Assembly (NCBI GenBank): GCA_017561025.1
Contig: JAFZDU010000071.1
Location: forward strand, 1 to 44,527
Length of the DNA: 44,527 nucleotides
Direction of reading: 5' to 3'
Origin: Bacteroidales bacterium
GTDB lineage: Bacteria; Bacteroidota; Bacteroidia; Bacteroidales; F082
Part shown: positions 17,864 through 25,625 of the stretch, one piece after another
How positions within the stretch are numbered: position 1 is the first letter of the stretch
Layout of the letters: every line of letters begins with the position of its first letter
Program-made: the position numbers and the translations under genes
Notes under the pieces: model-generated
The model's input: only the letters and a program-made list of their open reading frames with translations
Databases searched by the model: none
What the model was told of the DNA's origin: nothing

Positions 17864-19543
17864 ATGATTATGAGAAAAATTGTTGTATTCATATATGCTT
17901 TTTTGTTTGCTTTGCAGTCATCGCTTTTTAGTAAGGAAAACGATGTAATGAGTTATCTTGCAGAATACGATTCTTTATTTCAGGCAGTTGAGAATGATTT
18001 AAGAAAAAATAAAAATATTCAAGATGCATCAGACTTGCTAGAAGAATCATTGATGTTTTATGATAGTATATCTGAAATTTTTGATGAGAAGAATCAAAAT
18101 TTAAGTATCGAATCTATATCTGACAATTTCTATTATAAATGGGCTAGAGCTAATTTTTATATGGCAAAAGCGCTCATTGGTAAAGGTGAAGTTCTAAACG
18201 CCAGTAAACATTATTTTAAGGCGTTGGAAATCATGAATCAATATTACAAAGAAAGCGAAATGGATATTGATGAACGTATGTTGTTGAATAATATATATAT
18301 AGGTTTGGGCGTGATGTATAGAAGTCAGACTCATATAAGGGTTAGTATAGATTTTCTTCAGGAAGCATTGAAACAAGCTGAAATAATAGGCAATGATAAT
18401 GTTTTATCTCAAAACCTGAAAATGTTGGGAATGTCATACATGTTTGTTGATATGGATTCGTCTTTGTATTATTTTGATGAATGTGTAAAGGCTTGTCCTT
18501 CTAATTATTTGAATAAGATTGATATTGATAAAGTTGTTGCCAATCTTCTATATGATAAAGGTGAGACGGATAGTGCATACGCTATTATGCGTCGTAATCT
18601 CAAGATAATAGAACATGATGAAGTGAGGGAATCATATTATTGTAATTATGGTGATATGCTGTATAATGACCAAAAATATGACTCTGCTATTTATTATTTG
18701 GAAAAATCCTTTGAAAGTAATAATCAATTTATAAAATTGTATTCTTCTGCGACATTGACTTCTATTTATGATTCTTTGGGTAATGAGGAGAAAAGTAACT
18801 TTTATAATTCATTCGTTTCAAAATTGGCTTATGATAGAGTTGATACAGAAATTGATAGAATGGAGTTATATGATGTTTATAAATCATATAGTGATAAGCA
18901 AAAGTCAATTAAAAAATCAAAAGATAAGAAGATAATCAAATTGATAGTGCTTTTGGTTATAGTTGTTGTCATTGCGGTTGTTATAATTACAAAACATAGA
19001 TTTAAGAGAAAAAATAGTGAATTCCACAGCATTTTGGATGATAAGGAAAAAGAAATAAGAGATGCCAAGTTCAGATATTCCATTGTTGAAGGAAAGGTAA
19101 AGAAACAAAATACAGAATTGCAGAAGCAGAAAGATATTATAAAGGAGCAGGAAAAGGAAATATCAGAGATTAAAGACAAATTGGAAAAGGGAAAAGTTGA
19201 AACTTATAACCTTGAACTTTTTTATAAGTCGGAAATTTGTACAAAAATTTTAAGAAATATATATGGCAATCCTTTGTCGCAAGAGGATTTTATGATGTTG
19301 CTTAAGACGGCTAATCAGTATTTGGATAACGTCATAAACGAAGTGTCAGAAAAATATCCAAAGTTGAAAAACGAAGACTTGTGTTATCTATGCCTTACAA
19401 TTTTAAATCTTAAAGACAAGCAGATTTCGTCTTTGTTTGGCGTGACATATAGCACTATCAATGCCAGAAGAAAGAAAATATGTAGCGTTTTGGATATTGC
19501 AAACGAAGAATTGGATAAATTTATATTAAAGAAAATATTATAA
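17864..19543 (+). CDS. TPR / transmembrane / coiled-coil / HTH regulator, second paralogue
   Basis: 559 aa from 17864 (ATG 17870 also possible, giving MRKIVVFIYAFLF). The layout is a signal peptide (no clear lipobox), TPR-like helices (about 70-340: YMAKALIGKGEVLNASKHYF, LYYFDECVKACPSNYL), a membrane segment (about 355-378, LIVLLVIVVVIAVVIIT), a coiled coil (about 385-445) and a C-terminal helix-turn-helix region (about 500-545, LKDKQISSLFGVTYSTINAR). It is AT-rich with a looser codon choice than parC. Same layout as the protein at 2918-4435, which suggests a family of one-piece membrane regulators with a periplasmic sensor and cytoplasmic DNA-binding end. Target genes are unknown; the T9SS cargo gene 113 bases downstream is a candidate by position only. 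Confidence 0.85.
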   Translation: MIMRKIVVFIYAFLFALQSSLFSKENDVMSYLAEYDSLFQAVENDLRKNKNIQDASDLLEESLMFYDSISEIFDEKNQNLSIESISDNFYYKWARANFYMAKALIGKGEVLNASKHYFKALEIMNQYYKESEMDIDERMLLNNIYIGLGVMYRSQTHIRVSIDFLQEALKQAEIIGNDNVLSQNLKMLGMSYMFVDMDSSLYYFDECVKACPSNYLNKIDIDKVVANLLYDKGETDSAYAIMRRNLKIIEHDEVRESYYCNYGDMLYNDQKYDSAIYYLEKSFESNNQFIKLYSSATLTSIYDSLGNEEKSNFYNSFVSKLAYDRVDTEIDRMELYDVYKSYSDKQKSIKKSKDKKIIKLIVLLVIVVVIAVVIITKHRFKRKNSEFHSILDDKEKEIRDAKFRYSIVEGKVKKQNTELQKQKDIIKEQEKEISEIKDKLEKGKVETYNLELFYKSEICTKILRNIYGNPLSQEDFMMLLKTANQYLDNVINEVSEKYPKLKNEDLCYLCLTILNLKDKQISSLFGVTYSTINARRKKICSVLDIANEELDKFILKKIL

Positions 19544-19599
19544 TAAATTTATTGTCAATTAGATATTTGTTTTTATCTGAAATTTTTCGATTTATTTTA

Positions 19600-19631
19600 T
19601 TTGATATATATAATGCTCTTTTCTAAATTTG
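19600..19631 (+). promoter_or_regulatory. Promoter of the T9SS cargo gene
   Basis: -33 TTTG (19600-19603), 20 bases, -7 TAAATTTG (19624-19631): both elements match the Bacteroidota consensus. ATG follows 25 bases after the -7. Confidence 0.8.
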
Positions 19632-19656
19632 CGTATTAAAATTAAAAATACACATT

Positions 19657-21333
19657 ATGAAAAGAGTTTTGTTTTTTGTTTTGGCATTGTTGTATGTAAA
19701 TTATGTGGAGTCTCAAGAATGGGAATATCTTAAAAAATATAGTTCTTCTGACAAAACCAAATTTTCATTTTTGGATGCGGTGGAATTATCTGACGGTGAT
19801 ATTTGCGTTGCTTCATACGAATATCTTTATAGAAGCGGAATGGGTGATTTCTATTCGAGTCATCCTGCAGTCATGAAAATATCAGCAGATGGAAATTACA
19901 TCTGTCAGAATAATTTCTTTAAAGAAGGTTTTATGACACAATCTGCTCCTTTTCTTTTTGAAGATGAAAACGGACATCTCCACGCCTTGACCACGTATAG
20001 CCCTGATCACGATTTTACCTGCATAAATTATTTCCAGAATTTAGATAATCCTCCATCTGATGCGATTATAGCGTTGTATGAGTTAGATGATGAATTGAAT
20101 GTCACTGAATCTCATGAACATATTTTCCCTATAGACACTTATGAATCTGGGACTGCACAATGGGAATATATGCCGAATGAATATAGTGGTCATATATTTT
20201 TGTTTTCAGCTTTTGAAGATGATGGAAATATTGTTGGTGCGTATTTTAAAACTGTTAGTTTAGACAGTAATAATCCTAGAGGTGCAGATTCTTTGTTCTT
20301 TTTCAAAATGAGTTTTGATGGAGAAATATTGAATAAGAAAGGATATGATGCAGGGAGTAATGGTAATGCAGTTTATGAGTTCTCATATAGAAGAAATCAA
20401 ATAGTTAAAACGGATTCTCTTTATATTGTGTATAATCGAGGAGTCCAAACGGAAGGTGGCACAGGTCACGGAGAAGTCTTGTATTATGACAAGGATTTCA
20501 ATCATGTGGCGACAAGATTTATAAAGCATCCTGGATATAATAATGAATATCTGGATCCGCATCCTCTAGATAATATTTCGGTTGTAAGAACAAACAGAAA
20601 TACGACACTTCTGGCGACGACGGCTGAGTCAGTGAAAAATCCTAATGGTTATCTGTATGAAGATAGCAGATTGTACGAATTTGATGATGACTTGAATAAT
20701 TCATCAGATTTTCTGCCAATATGTAATTATATAGAAAGAGGTGCTCCTGAAACGAGAGATACTCAACCGATTCTTAGAGCGGTTGATATCGCTGATGATA
20801 ATTCCATCTATTATGCCTACCATATGAATTTGGGTGACTACGATAATCAGGATTCATGGCTTATGATTGAACGTCTTGATATGAATATGGATACGGTATT
20901 GACGATGTATTATGATGTTCTTGATGAAGTTGATTATATTCATACACATATCCTGTCAATTAAAAGCACGAAAGATGGTGGTCTTATGCTTGTAGGCTAC
21001 GCCAATGACTTGTGTTCTGATATACGCTGGTTGGTACTTACAAAATTCAATTCATATCTAAACATAGAAGAAGCACACGCTCATAATCTTCATCTTGCCG
21101 TCGCTTATCCAAATCCAGGAGGTGATGTCTTGAATATAAGAACTGGTTTGAGAAATGCCGTTTTAACTGTTTATGATTTACAAGGAAGAAAAATCCATGA
21201 AGAAGAAATAACTGACGATGTCACTTCGGTAGATGCTTCTAAATGGCAAAGTGGAACCTATATTTGGAAATTAGGAATTAGGAATGAGGAATTAGGAATG
21301 AAGGAAGTGGAGAGTGGAAAGTGGGTTAAGTGA
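19657..21333 (+). CDS. Secreted protein with type IX secretion sorting domain
   Basis: 558 aa. Signal peptide (MKRVLFFVLALLYVNYVESQ), then a large propeller-like region (repeated strand pairs such as DGDICVASYEYLYRSG and NTTLLATTAESVKN) and a C-terminal type A T9SS sorting domain from about 485: YPNPGGDVLNI, LTVYDLQGRKIHEEEI, SGTYIWKL. It should be exported by Sec and moved to the cell surface by T9SS. Near the end, residues about 540-549 (GIRNEELGMK) are encoded by tandem GGAATTAGGAATGAG words like those in intergenic DNA, as if such words had expanded inside the last loop, leaving the usual close ESGKWVK intact. Function of the main domain is unknown. Confidence 0.88.
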   Translation: MKRVLFFVLALLYVNYVESQEWEYLKKYSSSDKTKFSFLDAVELSDGDICVASYEYLYRSGMGDFYSSHPAVMKISADGNYICQNNFFKEGFMTQSAPFLFEDENGHLHALTTYSPDHDFTCINYFQNLDNPPSDAIIALYELDDELNVTESHEHIFPIDTYESGTAQWEYMPNEYSGHIFLFSAFEDDGNIVGAYFKTVSLDSNNPRGADSLFFFKMSFDGEILNKKGYDAGSNGNAVYEFSYRRNQIVKTDSLYIVYNRGVQTEGGTGHGEVLYYDKDFNHVATRFIKHPGYNNEYLDPHPLDNISVVRTNRNTTLLATTAESVKNPNGYLYEDSRLYEFDDDLNNSSDFLPICNYIERGAPETRDTQPILRAVDIADDNSIYYAYHMNLGDYDNQDSWLMIERLDMNMDTVLTMYYDVLDEVDYIHTHILSIKSTKDGGLMLVGYANDLCSDIRWLVLTKFNSYLNIEEAHAHNLHLAVAYPNPGGDVLNIRTGLRNAVLTVYDLQGRKIHEEEITDDVTSVDASKWQSGTYIWKLGIRNEELGMKEVESGKWVK

Positions 21334-21335
21334 AG

Positions 21336-21407
21336 AATTTTAGAATTCTAGAATTCTAGAACTCTAGAAATTTCTAAAGTTCTAAAATTCTAGAGTTCTG
21401 AGATTCT
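21336..21407. repeat. Palindromic TTCTAGA-rich words
   Basis: After the stop codon come repeated, partly palindromic words (AGAATTCTAGAATTCTAGAA, TTCTAAAATTCTAGAG). The same words occur after gdhA (about 11919-11945) and before pckA (about 31240-31270). No coding potential. Confidence 0.75.
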
Positions 21408-21437
21408 AAAAAAGGCGGTCTTTGGACTGCCTTTTTT
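21408..21437 (+). terminator. Terminator after the T9SS cargo gene
   Basis: AAAAAAGGCGGTC (21408-21420) pairs with GACTGCCTTTTTT (21425-21437) around a 4-base TTTG loop, with one wobble. A strong Rho-independent terminator. Confidence 0.9.
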
Positions 21438-21444
21438 TATGGCA

Positions 21445-21619
21445 CGCAAAGGCGCAAAGTGTCGCAAAGTAGTTCTCTGCGTTGCTCTGCGTCTTTGCGA
21501 GTAGGGAAAGTCGCAAAGTCTGTCGTTCCTTCGGGACCATTTAAATTGAAAGTTTCTCGCAAAGGTACAAAGTATCGCAAAGTAATTCTCTGCGTTGCTC
21601 TGCGTCTTTGCGAGTAGGG
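21445..21619. repeat. Two copies of a 62-bp CGCAAAG...CTTTGCG module
   Basis: Bases 21445-21506 and 21558-21619 are 62-bp copies differing at four positions, 113 bp apart. Each begins with CGCAAAGG and ends with GTCTTTGCGAGTAGGG, so it can fold on itself. GC-richer than the genome around it. Partial relatives (CTTTGCGTCTTTGCGCGGG and GCGTCTCTGCGCGGG) lie at about 44308-44400. No gene is credible here. Confidence 0.85.
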
Positions 21620-21624
21620 GGACA

Positions 21625-21644
21625 CTTCGACAGGCTCAGTGACC
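21625..21644. repeat. CTTCGACAGGCTCAGTGACC word
   Basis: This 20-base string has the look of a short interspersed repeat that I recall from intergenic DNA of Bacteroidota and other phyla. A partial echo, GGCTCAGTG, follows at about 21660. It is one part of the 21445-21788 mosaic. Confidence 0.5.
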
Positions 21645-21682
21645 TTGCTCAAAGCCCACGGCTCAGTGCTAGCAGCCTTTCT

Positions 21683-21788
21683 GCGTTAGGGATTGGAGCG
21701 GCATCCTTTGCGAACGGAGCGATAGCGGAGAGAGCAAAGATAGAGCGGAAAGCCCGACGGCGGAGCTGTAAGCGGAGACGGAACGCCC
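21683..21788 (-). repeat. GC-rich interspersed repeat, copy A
   Basis: On the minus strand this runs from GGGCGTTCC to AATCCCTAACGC and matches copies B and C over nearly its whole length, except for 12 extra bases after the first CTCCGC and variable middle bases. Core shared words are CCGCCGTCGGGCTTTCCGCT and GCAAAGGATGCCGCT. The ends GCGTT/AACGC are complementary. Confidence 0.88.
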
Positions 21789-21899
21789 AAGAAAATGACT
21801 AATGGCAAAAGACTAATGACTAAAGTTTAAGGTTTAAGGTTCAGAGTTCAACGGCTCTTAGTTCAATGGTTCAATGGTTTTTCTGAATCTCTTAAATTC
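21789..21899. other. Gene-free stretch with short words
   Basis: Between repeat copy A and the cdaA stop lie only short repeated words (AAGACTAATGACTAA, AGTTTAAGGTTTAAGGTT, TTCAATGGTTCAATGG). No terminator or gene is visible. Confidence 0.5.
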
Positions 21900-22697
21900 C
21901 TAGTTTCTCTTATTACTCAATTCTTTGATCTTGGCTTTCATCTCTGATGCCTTGACGTCATAGACTTTTCCTGCTTTGATGATTCTGATGCTTCCTGTTT
22001 CTTCCGAGACGACGAGAGCGATGCAGTCGCTGTTTTCTGTTATGCCGATGCCAGCTCTGTGACGAAGTCCGTAACTGCCAGGAAGATGTGTGTTCTGTGT
22101 GATAGGGAGGATGCAGCGCGCTGCCATTATCTTGTTGTTCGCAATGACCATGGCGCCGTCGTGTAACGGACTGTTCTTGAAAAAGATATTCTCTATCAAT
22201 GGCTTGCTGATGATGGCATCGATGGTGACGCCAGTCTCTATGATTTCGTTCAAATTGTTTTCTTGCGTAAGCAGAATCAGTGCTCCTACTTTGTCTTGCG
22301 ACATTGAAGCGCACGCGTCGCATATTGAGTTTAAATCTGTGCTGTCTTCTTCTTTATATCGTAATCCTAATCCAGCGATGAGATTCTTGAAAGAATCGGC
22401 GATCTTGGTGTTGCCTATGCCGAGAAGGAAACGTCTTACTTCAGGCTGGAAGATGATAATCAACGCGATGAAACCGACGTTGACGAACGCTCCTAATATA
22501 TAACTGAGCAACTCCATGTGAAGTGCTGTAACGATCTTCAGTCCTAAAATAATGGAGACAATGCCAAAGAAAATCTTGATGGCGGTGGTGCCTTTTACGA
22601 GATAATATAATCCGTAAAACAATAAGCCAACCAGCAAGACATCAAGTATGTCCCAAACACGAATCTGTATAAAAGCATTAACAAAAAGCTCAGTCAT
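21900..22697 (-). CDS. cdaA: Diadenylate cyclase, CdaA type (c-di-AMP synthase)
   Basis: 265 aa from ATG 22697; the frame is open to 22757 but the extra residues are encoded by tandem words. Three N-terminal membrane segments (about 14-90) precede a DisA_N catalytic domain with both signature motifs, D170-G171-A172 (LHDGAMV) and R192-H193-R194 (GLRHRAGIG). Two ATP are joined to c-di-AMP on the cytoplasmic face of the inner membrane. In other phyla c-di-AMP controls potassium transport and wall balance. It lies downstream of folP on the same strand, 102 bases away, as I recall from other Bacteroidales. The usual cdaR partner is not adjacent. Confidence 0.95.
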   Translation of the reverse strand: MTELFVNAFIQIRVWDILDVLLVGLLFYGLYYLVKGTTAIKIFFGIVSIILGLKIVTALHMELLSYILGAFVNVGFIALIIIFQPEVRRFLLGIGNTKIADSFKNLIAGLGLRYKEEDSTDLNSICDACASMSQDKVGALILLTQENNLNEIIETGVTIDAIISKPLIENIFFKNSPLHDGAMVIANNKIMAARCILPITQNTHLPGSYGLRHRAGIGITENSDCIALVVSEETGSIRIIKAGKVYDVKASEMKAKIKELSNKRN

Positions 22698-22732
22698 AAT
22701 GTATAATAAATTTTTCCAAAGATATAAAAAAG

Positions 22733-22818
22733 TCAACAGACAACAGACAACAGACAACAGATTTTTTTCAATTCCTCAGTTCCTCAATTCCTCAGTTCCT
22801 CAATTCCTCAGTTCCTCA
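22733..22818. repeat. Tandem words in the folP-cdaA gap
   Basis: Two blocks: CAACAGA units (about 22733-22760) and alternating CCTCAGTT/CCTCAATT units (about 22771-22818). The second block spans the folP stop codon, so the last residues VEELRN are encoded by the same words, read on the minus strand as GAGGAACTGAGGAATTGA. Confidence 0.85.
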
Positions 22819-23624
22819 ACAAGTTTCACTGCCTCCACTGCTTCCTTAACATCGTGTACTCTCAAGATGTCGGCGCCTTTTATTAATGCTATGGTGTTGA
22901 GGACAGTAGTGCCGTTGAGCGCTTCCTTTGATGTAGTGTTCAATGTTTTATAAATCATCGATTTGCGTGAAATGCCAATCAATACAGGAAGATTGGCGAT
23001 TCTGTATTTGTTAATATTATTTAACAGTTCGAAGTTACATTTCATGCTTTTATTAAACCCGATTCCTGGGTCTAAAATGATTTGCTGTTCGCCGTATTTT
23101 GACAAGAATTCGATTTGCTTTTCAAAGAATGACTTGACAATCTCGCAAGGGTTTTCTTTAATCAAGTTGGTGTGCAGCGATTCAATGCTGCCGCCGCAGT
23201 GCATCATAATATAAGGTATGCTGTTTTCTCCTATGAAAGGCAGCATCTCATCGTCGAAGATGCCTCCGGAAATGTCGTTGATGATGTCGGCGCCGTTTTC
23301 TAAAGCATTCTTTGCCACGTCTTTACGGAAGGTGTCGATTGACACTATCGCTTCAGGAAATCTTTTGCGTATCTCGATGAGATAGGGGATGAGACGAGAG
23401 TTTTCTTCTTCCACAGAGATTATCTCAGAACCTGGACGAGAGGAGAACGCTCCAATGTCGATGATGTCGGCTCCGTCCGTTAACATCTTTTCACAATGTC
23501 TTAAAACGTCGTCGGTGTTGTTATGAGAACCGCCGTCATAAAAAGAATCAGGCGTGAGATTTAAAATACCCATCACAAGCGGACGATCCCATGAAAAAAA
23601 ATGCTCTCCAATCTTCAGTTTCAT
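22800..23624 (-). CDS. folP: Dihydropteroate synthase
   Basis: 274 aa, full length. Family signatures are present: MGILNLTPDSFYDGG (pterin/pyrophosphate loop), DIGAFSSRPGS, SIDTF, NDISGG, DPGIGFNKS and GISRKS near the pABA site. It condenses 4-aminobenzoate with the dihydropterin pyrophosphate in folate synthesis and is the target of sulfonamides. No resistance-type insertion is evident. It is divergent from the DUF1599 gene over 94 bases, with cdaA downstream. Its stop codon lies inside the tandem CCTCA words. Confidence 0.97.
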   Translation of the reverse strand: MKLKIGEHFFSWDRPLVMGILNLTPDSFYDGGSHNNTDDVLRHCEKMLTDGADIIDIGAFSSRPGSEIISVEEENSRLIPYLIEIRKRFPEAIVSIDTFRKDVAKNALENGADIINDISGGIFDDEMLPFIGENSIPYIMMHCGGSIESLHTNLIKENPCEIVKSFFEKQIEFLSKYGEQQIILDPGIGFNKSMKCNFELLNNINKYRIANLPVLIGISRKSMIYKTLNTTSKEALNGTTVLNTIALIKGADILRVHDVKEAVEAVKLVEELRN

Positions 23625-23718
23625 AGCAAAAAATGTTTAATTTTACATTCTTAAAATATTGATTGTTTTATCGATAATAGTAAAACAAAATTCTTTACAA
23701 AAATATAAAAATAATAAG

Positions 23719-24267
23719 ATGAAAGATACACAAAATCAATTTAAAAAGGTCGTTGAACAATGTACTGAGATTTTCACTAAAAAGATGATGGACTACGGCG
23801 TAGCATGGCGCATAATGAGAACCACATCAGTCACCGACCAGATATTCATCAAAGCTAACAGAATCAGAAGTCTTCAGACAAAAGCAGAACGTCTCGTCAA
23901 CGAAGGAATAGAACCAGAATTTATCGGTATCATCAACTATTCTGCTATGGCAATCATTCAGTTGCGTCTCGGCGTTGTCGATAAACCTGACCTCGAACCA
24001 CAAAAGGCAGCGGAACTTTATTCTGGCGTTCTCCAGGAAGCTTTTGATCTTATGCAATGCAAAAACCACGATTATGACGAAGCATGGAGAAGCATGCGCG
24101 TCAGTTCTATGACAGATCTTATTTTGATGAAACTTTTGAGAATAAAAGAGATAGAAGATCATGATGGAAAGACGATAATTTCTGAAGGATTGGACGCTAA
24201 CTATTTCGATATCATCAATTATGCTGTATTCTGTATGATTTTATTATCTGAACAAGCTGAGAAATAA
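23719..24267 (+). CDS. DUF1599 protein (two-repeat)
   Basis: 182 aa from ATG 23719, which begins like the family (MKDTQNQFKKVVEQC); the longer frame to 23659 adds an atypical hydrophobic start. The domain occurs twice, marked by YGVAWRIMR (about 26-34) and YDEAWRSMR (about 118-126), each followed by ITDQI/LIxxKxxRI-like helices. The family is named as nucleotide-modification-associated, but no activity is known to me. It is 1 base from the BT_3928-like gene, so they are co-transcribed. Confidence 0.9.
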   Translation: MKDTQNQFKKVVEQCTEIFTKKMMDYGVAWRIMRTTSVTDQIFIKANRIRSLQTKAERLVNEGIEPEFIGIINYSAMAIIQLRLGVVDKPDLEPQKAAELYSGVLQEAFDLMQCKNHDYDEAWRSMRVSSMTDLILMKLLRIKEIEDHDGKTIISEGLDANYFDIINYAVFCMILLSEQAEK

Positions 24268-24268
24268 T

Positions 24269-25549
24269 ATGAAGAAAGACTATACGAAATCCGGATTCTT
24301 TTCATTCGCGATTACTATTTGGGCGTTGATATGCGCCGTGGCAGTCGGATTTTTCCCGGGTTTTTCATGGATTATGTTGGCTGCAATTATATTCCCTATA
24401 CTTGCAGCATTGTTGTTTAACAGTCTTTACAACAGATCTGGGTTGGCGTTGTGCCGTGTCTTGATAGGAGCGCTCTTCATCTTCAGCAGCTTCACCAAAG
24501 GTGTAGACCCTCTTGGTACCCAATATAAAATGCTTGACTATTTCATAGTATATGATATACAATGGCTCAATGACTTAGCGCTGCCTCTCGCCATAACGAT
24601 GATAATGGCAGAGTTTATCGTGGGTATTTGTCTGATGCTGAATCTCTTGCCGCGCCTCGCTACGCTCGGCGCTACCTTGCTCATGTTGTTCTTTACAATA
24701 ACGACTTACTTCGACGCACGTCTTAACCTCGTCCCCGACTGCGGTTGCTTCGGAACAGCGATAAAGATGAGTAACTGGCAGACTTTCTTTAAGAATCTTA
24801 TTATACTCTCAATACTTATTCCTCTCGTTTTTAATAATAAAACACTTGTAAATAAAAGAGTTACAATCTTAGGACAGACTCTCTTTACATTTATCTTCAT
24901 GGGTGTGTTTATAAGTTTTGAAATCTATAACGTGCGTCATCTTCCAGTCATCGACTTTATGGAATGGAAGGTGGGCAAGGATATGAAACCTGTGGAAGAT
25001 GCTGCTCCAGCAGAGATTTTCCTGACATTCAAGAATATGGAGACAGGCGAGACTGAAGAATTCCTTTCGCCTAATTATCCATGGAACGATTCCATCTGGA
25101 TGTCGCAATGGGAGTTCGTCTCTCAGAGACAAGTGGGTGGTACTCAGTCGCTTGGTTTTTCTATTTTGGATGAAGACGGCGATGACTTCACTGATATCCT
25201 TTTTGACACAGAGAAACTCTTTGTTTTTGTTGCTCCATATCTCGAAGAATTGACAGCAGAGAATATCGATGAATGTCAACGTGTTTATGACTTCGCTAAC
25301 GAGAACGGATTCAATTATTTGTGGATTACTTCTGCTGATCCAGAATATGTTTATGAGATGCAAGATGAATATTATATGTTCGATGAAGTCTATTATGGTG
25401 ACGAACTAGAACTGAAGTCGATGGTGCGATCAAATCCAGGTCTTATGCTGATGAATAACGGAATAATTCTGGATAAATGGAGTAAGATAGATTTCCCTTA
25501 TGCAGAGGAAATAAATACACTTGTGGAGACGTATCATATTGCACCATAA
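24269..25549 (+). CDS. BT_3928-like membrane protein (DoxX/MauE-type)
   Basis: 426 aa. The N-terminal half has about six membrane segments with the DoxX/MauE pattern (RVLIGALFIFSSFTKGVDPLGT, FIVGICLMLNLLPRLATLGA) and a cysteine pair in PDCGCFG (about 155-161), as in MauE-like proteins thought to handle electrons or disulfides. The C-terminal half is a soluble domain of about 200 residues. In Bacteroides the equivalent gene (BT_3928, from memory) sits between DUF1599 and tpiA; here a permease and a toxin-antitoxin pair come in between. Exact role unknown. Confidence 0.88.
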   Translation: MKKDYTKSGFFSFAITIWALICAVAVGFFPGFSWIMLAAIIFPILAALLFNSLYNRSGLALCRVLIGALFIFSSFTKGVDPLGTQYKMLDYFIVYDIQWLNDLALPLAITMIMAEFIVGICLMLNLLPRLATLGATLLMLFFTITTYFDARLNLVPDCGCFGTAIKMSNWQTFFKNLIILSILIPLVFNNKTLVNKRVTILGQTLFTFIFMGVFISFEIYNVRHLPVIDFMEWKVGKDMKPVEDAAPAEIFLTFKNMETGETEEFLSPNYPWNDSIWMSQWEFVSQRQVGGTQSLGFSILDEDGDDFTDILFDTEKLFVFVAPYLEELTAENIDECQRVYDFANENGFNYLWITSADPEYVYEMQDEYYMFDEVYYGDELELKSMVRSNPGLMLMNNGIILDKWSKIDFPYAEEINTLVETYHIAP

Positions 25550-25561
25550 AAAATAAACAAT

Positions 25562-25580
25562 ACGCAATTGATGCGTCTTG
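25562..25580 (+). terminator. Weak hairpin after the BT_3928-like gene
   Basis: ACGCA-ATTGA-TGCGT followed by CTT, 13 bases after the stop. It is a short form of the GACG/CGTC hairpin with a poor T-run, so termination here is doubtful. Confidence 0.35.
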
Positions 25581-25625
25581 ATAATTAGGAATTGTTGAAC
25601 GAAGTCTGTTGACTTAAAAAGAATT

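Noticed and set aside
21437-21802. Two open frames (71 and 64 codons) in opposite directions
   Set aside because: Both lie wholly in interspersed repeats; the peptide IGAASFA recurs wherever the GC-rich repeat occurs, so these are repeat readings.
22733-22818. Regular repeats that might suggest a CRISPR array
   Set aside because: Units are 7-16 bases with no unique spacers; they are simple tandem words.
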